From assembly GCF_027925305.1 (NCBI RefSeq), contig NZ_BSDR01000001.1:3676501-3740500 (forward strand): a DNA stretch of 64,000 nucleotides, given 5' to 3'. Below, one piece after another: positions 17,927-26,600 of this stretch (position 1 is the first letter of the stretch; the number at the start of each line of letters is the position of its first letter). The position numbers were made by a program, and so were the translations under genes. The notes below the pieces were generated by a model. That model was not told the DNA's origin. It searched no databases and worked only from the letters and a program-made list of their open reading frames with translations. Source of the DNA: Desulforhabdus amnigena. GTDB lineage: Bacteria; Desulfobacterota; Syntrophobacteria; Syntrophobacterales; Syntrophobacteraceae.

Positions 17927-18853
17927 GTGGAACAGCCCATTCGCTTACGTCGCTCGATTCTGTCGGTTCCAGCCAACCGTGAAAAGATGGTTCACAAAGC
18001 TTTTACCCTTCCGGTCGACCTTGTCATGCTGGATCTGGAGGATAGCGTCCCCGTTCAGGAAAAGGAAGAAGCCCGCAAACGCGTGGTCGAGGCCCTGAAG
18101 GAACAGGACTGGAAGGACAAGGTGCGCGCTTACCGCATCAATTCCATGGATACTCCCTTTGCCTACAGGGATATCATCGATGTGGTGGAAGCTGCGGGAG
18201 ACCGCCTGGATGTCATCATTGTGCCCAAGGTCAACGATGCCGGCGAGATCAAGGCCATCGACTATCTCCTCACTCAGATCGAAATGCGCATGGGATTCAC
18301 CAAACCCATCGGCCTGGAAGCTTCCATAGAAACAGCCATGGGCATGATGCATGTGGAAGAGATCGCCTTCAGCTCTCCTCGCCTCGAAGCCCTCGTATTC
18401 GGAGTGGCCGATTACGGGGCATCTCTCACCATGAAAAGCAAAGGGGTGAGCGGGCATGGTGACAAGGAAGATTTTTACCCGGGTCACCGCTGGCATTTCC
18501 CCCTCAGCCGCATGGCCATGGCGGCCAAGGCTGCAGGTTTAGCGGCCATCGACGCTCCTTACGGCGACTATAAGGATGAAGAAGGTTTGAAACGCTCCTG
18601 TTTACTTAGCGCCGCTCTGGGTTATGATGGTAAGTGGGTGATTCATCCCAACCAGCTTCAGGTGGTAAACGAGATGTTCACCCCTTCGCTGGAGGATGTG
18701 GAACGGTCGCAAAGGATCCTCGAAGCTTACGGGAAAGCCCAGGCAGAGGGATGCGGTTCGCTCGCCATCGATGGCAAAATGGTGGACGCCGCTTCCATTC
18801 GGGTCGCCAGAGTGGTTTGTTCCCAATGGGAAGCCATCCAGGGGAAAGCGTAA
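17927..18853 (+). CDS. HpcH/HpaI-type lyase (malyl-CoA lyase / citrate lyase beta-like)
   Basis: About 308 residues. Mg-dependent C-C lyase of the CitE/malyl-CoA lyase superfamily; the exact substrate cannot be read from sequence. Signature segments: RRSILSVPANREKMVHKA, VMLDLEDSVPVQEKEEARK, the catalytic Arg/Glu region IGLEASIETAMGMMHVEEIA, VFGVADYGASL and GKWVIHPNQLQVVNE near the end. The GTG at 17927 has AGGAG 6 nt upstream. The ATG two codons earlier (17921) directly abuts that SD, so GTG is preferred. A role in C4/CoA-ester metabolism next to ppdK is inference. Confidence 0.85.
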   Translation: MEQPIRLRRSILSVPANREKMVHKAFTLPVDLVMLDLEDSVPVQEKEEARKRVVEALKEQDWKDKVRAYRINSMDTPFAYRDIIDVVEAAGDRLDVIIVPKVNDAGEIKAIDYLLTQIEMRMGFTKPIGLEASIETAMGMMHVEEIAFSSPRLEALVFGVADYGASLTMKSKGVSGHGDKEDFYPGHRWHFPLSRMAMAAKAAGLAAIDAPYGDYKDEEGLKRSCLLSAALGYDGKWVIHPNQLQVVNEMFTPSLEDVERSQRILEAYGKAQAEGCGSLAIDGKMVDAASIRVARVVCSQWEAIQGKA

Positions 18854-18966
18854 TCGGCTGTTTTCACTCCGCAGCCGCCTGCTATCCCTTTCTGTAAAGG
18901 CCTGTAAAGGAACGATACTCTGCACCGATAAAATTGAGGCTTTTGATCCTCTCATGTTGATCGTCA

Positions 18967-18996
18967 TGCAGGAGCGGCGTCCCCGCCACTCCTGCA
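18967..18996 (+). terminator. Hairpin after the lyase gene
   Basis: TGCAGGAGCGGCG / CCGCCACTCCTGCA, a near-perfect 13-bp stem with a 3-nt loop, followed by AAAAG rather than T. It may act as a Rho-independent-like stop or be a copy of a dispersed palindrome. Confidence 0.35.
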
Positions 18997-19065
18997 AAAG
19001 TGCAATTATCGACCGTTGAGAGCATGATTCAACAACATTGAGGTTGAGAAGTGCCTGGATAGGCA

Positions 19066-20802
19066 TTGAGACAGAGGAACCGGCCCTCGGCATCTTTTAT
19101 TGGATCCTGGGAACACAGTTTTACCCGCATGGCAGAAGATTGGTGTAAGTCGATGGAATCCAATCAACAAAAGTCCTTTTCCTGTCCGATTCTTTCACGG
19201 GAAGCATGCCTGCAGCAACGCTACGAACTGCAAATACTCTACGATATCTCTTCCGCCCTTCATGGTTCCCCTCATCTTCAGGACGTTCTTCAAAAAGCGT
19301 TGATGGCCATTTTGAGCAATCTCGAGTTCAAAATGGGGGCGATCTATCTCCTCAAGGAGGTCCAGGCGGACCAACTGCTGCTGGAATTGGCGGCACATCA
19401 CGGCGTTTCCTACACGCTCGCCAACAGTATCAAATTCCTTTCAGCGCCCAGGAAGCTCATCGAGGGGTATTACTTCAAAAATCCTGTCAGGTGGCTGCCC
19501 ATCGGTAAGATTGTTTTCTCCAGGCTAAGGGATCGTATGAGGGAGGAGGGGATCGAAGAGATCATCTCTATCTCTTTGATGACCCAGAAGAAGGTGTTGG
19601 GCCTTCTCTACGTGACCAACGATGGACCCTTGCAGCTCAAACCGGATCGCAGTGAACTCCTGACGACCATCGGTCAGCAACTGGGGGTGTCCATTGAAAA
19701 TGCGCAACTCTTCGAATCTGTGGAGAGGGCGAAGAGCGAGCTGGAAATCAGTTTTGACGCCATTCAGCACAGTATCTTTCTGGTAGATACGCGGATGCGC
19801 ATCTACCGGGTCAACCGCACCAGTGAAATGGTCTATGGCGATTCGAAAGAACTGATCGGGAAAAAGTACACGAATATTCTTTACAATATGGAGCAGCCTC
19901 ACCCGGAATGCGCCATCTGGGCCTGCCTGTGGAGCGGGCAGCCTGTTCGGCGGGAGGGCCCCCATCCCCGTTGGGGAGGTTACTATCACTTTTACGCGTT
20001 CCCGGTTTTCAATCCGACGGGGACCCTGGAGCGTGTGGTTTATTACGAAAAGGACGCCACGGAGGCCAGAAAGCTGGAGCAAAGGCTTCAGCAGAGCGAT
20101 CGCCTCAAGGCTTTGGGGACCCTGGCTGCAGGAATTGCACACGAGATTCGAAACCCCCTTGCAACCATCAATTTCAATGCACAGATGCTGCTGCGGGAAC
20201 TCTCCCTTGATCCTGCCCAGGAACAGATGTTTGATGATATGGTGCAGGAAATCAAGAAAATCGACCGGATCGTCCAGCAGGTCCTCCTCTTTGCAAGGCC
20301 GCGCGAGCCCCAGTTTCTGCCCAACCAGCTCAATGATGTCGTTCGGTACTGCCATGATCTCGCCAAGGTGCATCTGCGCAAGGCCAACGTGGAAGTGTCC
20401 CTGGAGCTGGAAAAGGATATACCCACTCTTGTCATGGACTTCAGCCAGATCAGCCAGGTGGTGATGAACCTGATCCTCAATGCCATCGAGGCGATGACGG
20501 GTGGGGGGAAGCTCTCCATCAAGACGGAATACCAGAAAGCCCCCACCGCCCTGGTGCTGGAATTGAGTGATACCGGGCCGGGAATTCTGGAAGAGGACAG
20601 GAGCCGGATTTTCGATCCCTTCTTTACGAGAAAACCGGAAGGAACGGGGTTGGGTTTGAGTATTTCCCGCCAAATTCTCGAAAAGCACGGGGCTTATATC
20701 GAGCTGGATTCCACCCCCGGAGAGGGGACGACCTTTCGGATTGTCTTTCCGCTGCCTTCCGGGGAGAGCGGGGCCTTGCCCGTGCAAACGACTGCGACCT
20801 GA
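19066..20802 (+). CDS. Sensor histidine kinase with GAF and PAS domains, cytosolic
   Basis: 578 residues. Order: a GAF-type sensory domain (about 55-225, ending LLTTIGQQLGVSIENAQLF), a PAS domain (about 230-345, IFLVDTRMRIYRVNRTSE), a HisKA domain with phospho-accepting His359 (AGIAHEIRNPLATINFN), and HATPase_c (N box LILNAIEAM, G boxes DTGPGI and GTGLGLSISRQILEKHG). No transmembrane segment, so it senses a cytosolic signal. PAS residues include several Cys/His (HPECAIWACLW) that might bind metal or redox groups; this is inference. No response regulator is adjacent. The TTG start at 19066 is uncertain; ATG codons at 19129 and 19153 are alternatives. Confidence 0.85.
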   Translation: MRQRNRPSASFIGSWEHSFTRMAEDWCKSMESNQQKSFSCPILSREACLQQRYELQILYDISSALHGSPHLQDVLQKALMAILSNLEFKMGAIYLLKEVQADQLLLELAAHHGVSYTLANSIKFLSAPRKLIEGYYFKNPVRWLPIGKIVFSRLRDRMREEGIEEIISISLMTQKKVLGLLYVTNDGPLQLKPDRSELLTTIGQQLGVSIENAQLFESVERAKSELEISFDAIQHSIFLVDTRMRIYRVNRTSEMVYGDSKELIGKKYTNILYNMEQPHPECAIWACLWSGQPVRREGPHPRWGGYYHFYAFPVFNPTGTLERVVYYEKDATEARKLEQRLQQSDRLKALGTLAAGIAHEIRNPLATINFNAQMLLRELSLDPAQEQMFDDMVQEIKKIDRIVQQVLLFARPREPQFLPNQLNDVVRYCHDLAKVHLRKANVEVSLELEKDIPTLVMDFSQISQVVMNLILNAIEAMTGGGKLSIKTEYQKAPTALVLELSDTGPGILEEDRSRIFDPFFTRKPEGTGLGLSISRQILEKHGAYIELDSTPGEGTTFRIVFPLPSGESGALPVQTTAT

Positions 20803-20969
20803 AGGTGAAGGTTCGAGCGGACAAGGCCGTGAATGTGCGGCCCATCTCGGATAGGCTTCAGGCTTAGGGATTTGGCGGATTCCAATATCCCGTTATTCAC
20901 CACGGAGACACGGGGGGCACGGAGAAGATTTTGGAATTCTTCTGGGATTCCTCCGTACAGGGTGTGAGT

Positions 20970-21500
20970 CTATTTGTCCACCTGATAAAGGAAGGAAATC
21001 TCACTGTGTTCCGGGCTGTTTGGCACCTGGGCCCGGACATTTATCGTGTAGATAAAAGCCTCGCTGGTCTCCTTTGTATCGACGATTTTTATGGAAACTT
21101 GGTAATTGCTCAGATTGAGAATCACATCGGGGTCCTTCGTTGGATCTGTGGTCGATGCGTAGTCGGTACAGGAAGGCCAGTTCACTTTGGGAGATGCAGA
21201 AGTAACTTTGGTCAATTTTTGGTACAGGCAGTCGGCGTTGAATGCATCGTCGAGGATGTTGCCCGATGCGATGAGGTCGTCGTTGAGGGTACCGTCATTT
21301 AGAATGGTGTCGATAATGACATACTCTCCACCTTTGGATGCCTCGAGTGCGGTGGAATAGCGTTGCTCGATGCCGGAGATTTTTGTTCCCTGGGTGACCA
21401 GGTGAAGAAGGATCACCACAACGGCGAAGCCCATCACCATCAATAGCAGCGTGGTGATGAGGGCGATGCCTCTCTCATTTTTGGGGGTGTTGTGAGACAT
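20970..21500 (-). CDS. pilX: Minor pilin / PilX-like pilus assembly protein
   Basis: 176 residues. A PilX-type N terminus (KNERGIALITTLLLMVMGFAVVV): short basic leader, Gly before the cut, then a hydrophobic helix. Glu at mature position 5 is not present, as in other PilX proteins. The rest is a small globular domain with two Cys. It lies 4 nt after pilW on the minus strand and is the last gene of the minor-pilin operon. Expected to sit at the pilus tip or priming complex in the inner membrane. Confidence 0.8.
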   Translation of the reverse strand: MSHNTPKNERGIALITTLLLMVMGFAVVVILLHLVTQGTKISGIEQRYSTALEASKGGEYVIIDTILNDGTLNDDLIASGNILDDAFNADCLYQKLTKVTSASPKVNWPSCTDYASTTDPTKDPDVILNLSNYQVSIKIVDTKETSEAFIYTINVRAQVPNSPEHSEISFLYQVDK

Positions 21501-21504
21501 ATTT

Positions 21505-22638
21505 TTATTCCATCAAATTCATTGGCTTGATGGCCAATTGCAGCACTTTCCAACGATAGTGAACAGCATCCCCTGTGGGCGTGAAGCTCCCCAAGGCGGC
21601 AACATCGGACAAATTCAGGCTTCCGGAAAACTGGAAGGTATCGTCTTTTCTCCCTTCGTGGAACAATATGGAAACGCTCACTTGACGCACCTGGTTGCGT
21701 ATTTCGTCTGCGGTTCCGTTTCCATTTGTATCGGCTATGGTGTTCAGATCGGTTATCCATGGTTCCATATTTCGGTCTCCGTCCGTGTCCAGTCCAAAAG
21801 CCACCTGAAAGTCCATGACACAATCCATCAGAGGTTCTTCGTTTCGCGCTCCGTCACCTTGGTTGATCGTGCTCCGATAGAGGATGTAACTGTTCTCGTA
21901 GCATCTGCTCGGGAAGTTGCTATCCGGTTTCTTGAGGTAGTAATCCACCCGGTTGAAGGGCATGCGCAGATTTGTGTCCGGATCGACCCCATAGACCAGG
22001 TTGAGGTTTGCTGTAGTGCCTGGAATAGCCAGAGCTGAGGCATCCGAATAATATGCTGCTAGAAAGGTGAAGTACCAGTTGGTGCTGGTCTTCTGTAAGG
22101 CCCTGGATGTATCCAGTATAATGAACCTGTCTGGATTGCCGAAATCCTGCTCGGTATTGTTCCACTTTTTGATTTTCCACTGGCTGGTGGCGCTGTCGTA
22201 ATAAAGAATGGACCATTTGCGGCTTGTCTTATTGATACCGGCTGCTTGTGATTTGATCACCAGTACGTCGGAGCTATTTTGGCCCTGGTTGTCTGAAAAA
22301 GCGAAGGGTCTGGGAATGTTGTCCGGAGCGTCATTGAACGAGGCCGGGTCCGGTGGATCCGGTGATACTGCTCCATTGGAAACCGCTTCATTGTATTTCG
22401 GACTGCTTAAGTTTGTCAGGTCGTAAGGCAATCCATAGCCGGCCATTTCAATGTCGTACCGCAGAAGTTCCCTCGCAGCCAAATTCTCCGTGTAACTTTC
22501 AGAAACCTTGCTTTGGGTTTTAAACCCTTTCAAAAGCTTCAAATATGCTGCGCCGGCCCCGCCGATGACGATCAGAAGGACGACAAGGCTCACCAGTATC
22601 TCTACAAGGGTCATGCCCTTTTGATCAGCAATTCTCAT
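21505..22638 (-). CDS. pilW: PilW-like minor pilin with a start rewritten by a repeat insertion
   Basis: 377 residues from the ATG at 22638. Prepilin leader MRIADQKG is followed by the cleavage/methylation motif MTLVEILVSLVVLLIVIGGA (Glu5 present), then a large PilW domain. The first codons come from the end of an M2 element (22626-22769). The older start is visible at 22785 as MNYQK, overlapping the pilV stop as ATGA. Because element plus target copy is 153 bp, the frame stays open from 22785 as well, which would add 49 residues and an unusually long leader. No good SD precedes 22638, so which start is used is open. Confidence 0.8.
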   Translation of the reverse strand: MRIADQKGMTLVEILVSLVVLLIVIGGAGAAYLKLLKGFKTQSKVSESYTENLAARELLRYDIEMAGYGLPYDLTNLSSPKYNEAVSNGAVSPDPPDPASFNDAPDNIPRPFAFSDNQGQNSSDVLVIKSQAAGINKTSRKWSILYYDSATSQWKIKKWNNTEQDFGNPDRFIILDTSRALQKTSTNWYFTFLAAYYSDASALAIPGTTANLNLVYGVDPDTNLRMPFNRVDYYLKKPDSNFPSRCYENSYILYRSTINQGDGARNEEPLMDCVMDFQVAFGLDTDGDRNMEPWITDLNTIADTNGNGTADEIRNQVRQVSVSILFHEGRKDDTFQFSGSLNLSDVAALGSFTPTGDAVHYRWKVLQLAIKPMNLME

Positions 22639-22769
22639 TTTGGATGTCTTTCGTGATATCGGCATTTCCGACATCCCCCTCGATCCCCCTTCAAAGGGGG
22701 ATTTTATCTTAAAAATTCCCCCCTCGAGGGGGGTAGGGGGGTGCAGGTTTTTCAAAATGAGAATTGCTG
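22626..22769. mobile_element. M2 miniature element with perfect 9-bp target duplication
   Basis: 144 bp. Terminal inverted repeats CAGCAATTCTCATTTT and AAAATGAGAATTGCTG (16 bp, perfect) surround palindromes of the CCCCCTTCAAAGGGGG and CCCCCTCGAGGGGGG kind. CCTTTTGAT lies immediately outside both ends, a perfect 9-bp direct repeat. No ORF for a transposase; presumably moved in trans. Related copies: 42378-42692 (interrupted), and halves near 38464, 45229, 48122 and 57390. Confidence 0.88.
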
Positions 22770-22781
22770 CCTTTTGATAGT

Positions 22782-23195
22782 TCATTTGTATGGTCTCACT
22801 ACGGTGTTCAGGTTGTATGAGTGGGTTTTGCTTCTGAACGTCCACTGCACGGTGGCTGACACATGGTACAAATCCTTGCCCTTGTCTTTGGGAACGACAT
22901 CCGTCGTTACCTGAAACGGCCGCATGGCTTTTCTGACCTGTCTTTGGACCGTCTCACTGGTCGGCATGGTATCGATAGCGACATCCAGTGTGGCGGAATT
23001 TATATTTCTGATATTTTCCATTCGTTCCTGGGCGATGGTCATGGCTTCATTTCGAAGGAGGTTCCCCAGATTATAATTCAGCGCGGTCATGACCCCGAAG
23101 AGCGACCCCATCAGTCCCAGGAGCAGGATGACCATGGCCACGAGGACTTCTATGAGTGTGAATCCTTTGTCATTTAGGAATGCAGTTTGTTCCAT
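22782..23195 (-). CDS. pilV: PilV-like minor pilin
   Basis: 137 residues. Prepilin leader ending NDKG, then FTLIEVLVAMVILLLGLMGS with Glu5: a class III signal processed by PilD. Short C-terminal domain ending VRPYK. It overlaps the preceding fimT-like gene by 26 nt, and its stop TGA overlaps the ancestral pilW ATG, so the genes were translationally coupled. Likely part of the minor-pilin priming complex with the neighbouring pilins and PilY1. Confidence 0.85.
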   Translation of the reverse strand: MEQTAFLNDKGFTLIEVLVAMVILLLGLMGSLFGVMTALNYNLGNLLRNEAMTIAQERMENIRNINSATLDVAIDTMPTSETVQRQVRKAMRPFQVTTDVVPKDKGKDLYHVSATVQWTFRSKTHSYNLNTVVRPYK

Positions 23196-23685
23196 TCCAC
23201 CTTCCCATTATGATTCTGGTCCGTGAAACCGTCAGGCAGTCCTGTGCCGCGCCGGAAGAGGAGGGAATGTAAAAACTTGCAAGGTTCCTGCTAAAGCCTC
23301 TTCCATTAAATTCCAGCCTGTTGGTTGCATTGTTTGTGGTGGTGATTGAATATTTTGAAGCTACGGTTTCAATGAACTCGTCCGTTCCGGATGCATCGTC
23401 GATGTCCCCGTCCGGCGCTGTCCCTGATGCCGAATCTCCATCTTCTTTCAGGATGTAGCTGGTGAAAGTACTGGAACCTCCCCACCATATTCCGCAGACT
23501 ACTTTGTCACTGTAAGCTTTCATTCTGGTATATTGCAGGTCATTGTAAAGTTTTGATATTTGCCCTTCTGCACTCTGCTTTTTATTCCATGTGGAAAAGG
23601 CTGGGATGCCGAAAGTAATCACGAGGGCAAAAATCGCGAGAACGACCATGGCTTCGATGAGAGAAAACCCGTTATACTTTTTCAT
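23170..23685 (-). CDS. fimT: GspH/FimT-like minor pilin
   Basis: 171 residues. Leader MKKYNG followed by FSLIEAMVVLAIFALVITFG (Glu5 present). The globular domain is of GspH/FimT type (about 35-165) with Cys residues near IWW and at QDCLTV and TNCIPK. The ATG lies inside the pilY1 stop (ATGA overlap), and its own 3' end overlaps pilV by 26 nt. FimT-type pilins are minor pilus components, some linked to DNA uptake; that role here is not shown. Confidence 0.85.
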   Translation of the reverse strand: MKKYNGFSLIEAMVVLAIFALVITFGIPAFSTWNKKQSAEGQISKLYNDLQYTRMKAYSDKVVCGIWWGGSSTFTSYILKEDGDSASGTAPDGDIDDASGTDEFIETVASKYSITTTNNATNRLEFNGRGFSRNLASFYIPSSSGAAQDCLTVSRTRIIMGRWNGTNCIPK

Positions 23686-26600
23686 TTTTCGATCCAATGC
23701 AAAATTTTCCCCGTTTTCAATGAAAAAGGAGGCACCAGGGGAGGGGCGCTTTCGGGCGGAATTCCAGGGATCCATTCCGAGGTCTTCCCGGTCGCATCGG
23801 TGTCTTTTGTTTTTCCGCAGGTGAATGACGAATTGGAAGGATCGGCGCTGATCTTGGTGATCGCTCCGGTGGATGTCTGCAGGTAGATCGCTCCGTCCGT
23901 ATTCCTTACGACATATAAGGGACAGGTTTCGTCGGCGATCGCTTCCCCCGTCGCGCAGTTCAGCCCCCAGATCCTGGACCGGCCTCCGAAGCTGCACGGA
24001 TCGGATGTCGGTTCCGTCGTGGTGAAGTAGACAATGTCTTGGCTTGACACAGTGGGATCCGTGATGCACCGCTCCTTGTAGTAGCCTGTGTCCACCGGTA
24101 TCTCCAACGGCCAGTTCCATGCCATTTGTTGCGCCTTTTTGCTGAGGCTTTCGCAGAATGTGCTGCTTGCGTGTCCGAAATTGATCGTAGAGCAATCTGT
24201 GTCATTGGCGGTACAAAGGAATGGGATTCCATAGATCGAATTCGACTGGTTGTGATCCGGGTTGTCATCCTTGATGAAGTATCTTCCAGTGCCGAAATAA
24301 ACATACCACTGGTTGAAGCACTTCATGGCCTCAACCTTGGCCGTAATGGGCTGCCCTGCGTTATAGAACGGTTCCTTAAATTCCCAGCTTCGGGGCTCCG
24401 GAGTCGTGTCTGTCGTATCGTGATCCCCTGTCCAGAGTTTTATGATGCCTCCGCTGAATGCACCGATAGTTTCTTTTTGATCACCGTCACTGTATCCAAA
24501 GAGCACAAAATCGGTATACCCATCTTCATTTATATCCAAACCGTTGGTGAAAAGCCTTCCTCCAAAGGCGTATTTTGTGTTCGTTCCGAACGTATGAACG
24601 TACAGGCCGTTGGAGGGAAGCTTCAGCTGGTCGTCCAGGGAGAGGATGAAGGCCTTCAGGGTCTGGTTCGAGGTGCCATTCCTCGACGTTGGGCCTGAAA
24701 GAAACATCACGAAGTATTTTTCTGCCAGGTTTCCGGAAGCGGATTTGACCTTTCTGTGGATCACCGCGGGACCCGAATAGCTGTAGCCAAGCTGTGGATG
24801 GCTGAACTCCCACAGCAGTTGCGGCGATTCCGCGTCCGTGATGTCGAGTGCGAAATAGGATGAGAGCCCCACACAATTGCTTGGATTGAAACACGAATCC
24901 CAACTGGTGCAGGATATCGCGGAACAGGTGTCTGAAGGGGCGTCACACGGGATGCCCGTGAGCTGACTCGCATCGCAAGTTCCCCCTCCCAGCCGCATTC
25001 CGCCGATCAGAACCCTCTTGTTTCCCATGGTGACGATGTGGGGAGAAAGGTCCACGTAACTCAAATGGCAGTAGTCGGAATTTGCGAGACACCTTAAATA
25101 GGGAAGGATATTTTTGGGAATGAATGCCCAGAGTTCCTTGCCAAACTCCGTTCCTTCGAGCTTTGCCGCCTGTTTGTCCGACAGCCCGGATTTATTCTTA
25201 CTCAGTATCCCTGTCTTGAAGGCATGCAGCATGCCGTCATTGGCTCCTACAAAGACGACGCTTTCCTTTTTCTTGCATGTTCCAGATGTTCCACACTGTG
25301 TATCCGTTGTGCAGAGAGTGCTGGTGAATTGCTGAGCTGTGCTGTCGTAGCAGTATTTATAATCGCTTTCAACCTTGGGAGTGGAATAGACAATGTCTCC
25401 GAGCTTCCAGGTATAGGTATTTGTGGTGCTTCCTTCCTGGATGGAAAAGCTTCTGTTTCGGCATTCCGCGATGTCGGTGCCGCGTACATAGTCGACAAGA
25501 TTGGCGAGAGTCGCGTTATCATCGGCTCCTTTGAGGCAACCGGCAAAGGAACCGGGAGCGCCCAAATAAGTTTTAAAGTCATCAAGGTTGGCGGCTTTGA
25601 ATTCAACGAGCTGATTTGAAGAGCTTACCGTATAGATTTTTCTGGGATCCGGGGGAGGGGGATCCGAGTCACTATCCAACCCCGAACGCCTGGAAAGCAG
25701 CTCTCCAGCCTCCCAGATAGCGGCAACCTCATCCAGGGTGATGGGATCACCCACTGTTGCATCCTCCGTGAGATTTCCGTCTCCATTGAGATCTTGCCAT
25801 CGTTGTATTAAAAGTTGACTCTTCGCTGTATCGAAATCGAATGTCAGGCCGTAGTCGGCATCGAGATCCAGGATATTGTTCTGCTCGGTATCTTCCCTCA
25901 GATTGGATTCGGTTTTCGATACATAAAACCAGTAATCGTAGAGATACCCCGTCCAGTTCAACCAGTTGTTCGAATCGCCATATTTCTTGGAGGGATAGAA
26001 CACGGCCTGCATCATGTTGGCCCCCTGTTGGGCCTTTTCGGAAAGGATGGATACGGAGGTTCCCGAAGAAGTTTGTGAAAGTATGTTACTGAAAATGGTG
26101 CTCAGTGCATCTATCAGTTTGCCGGGATCATCGGCATAATATGCATGCCCGTTGACGGCGGTGCCTCCGTGGACAGCCATGGTGTCGAGCTGGCTTTTTG
26201 CCGAGTCGGAGAGCCCGACTCCCAGAACATATGTTCTAACATCGAAAGAATAGGTTACCCTATTGTTGTCGACGGCAAAGGGCTTGGTAATGGTGGTGCG
26301 AAGACTGTCCAATTTTTCCAATACGGTGGGCATAAGTGTAACGGCATTGCCGGTTCTGCCGGATTCATCGACGCTGGGCAATCCATCCGTGACGTAGATG
26401 ATGTAATTCTTCTGGCATCTTGCCTGGATAGGACTGTTTGTTTCATCTTTGAAATAATCGAGGGCCGTCTGCAATGTGCCCGCCGTCGGGGTGAGGCCCG
26501 CATTGATGATGTACGAGCACGTGTTTTTGTCGGATGCCGTGCAAAACATGTAAGCGGCCTGGACGTCTGCTTCATTGGCCGTTTCGACATCCGCCGTGGG

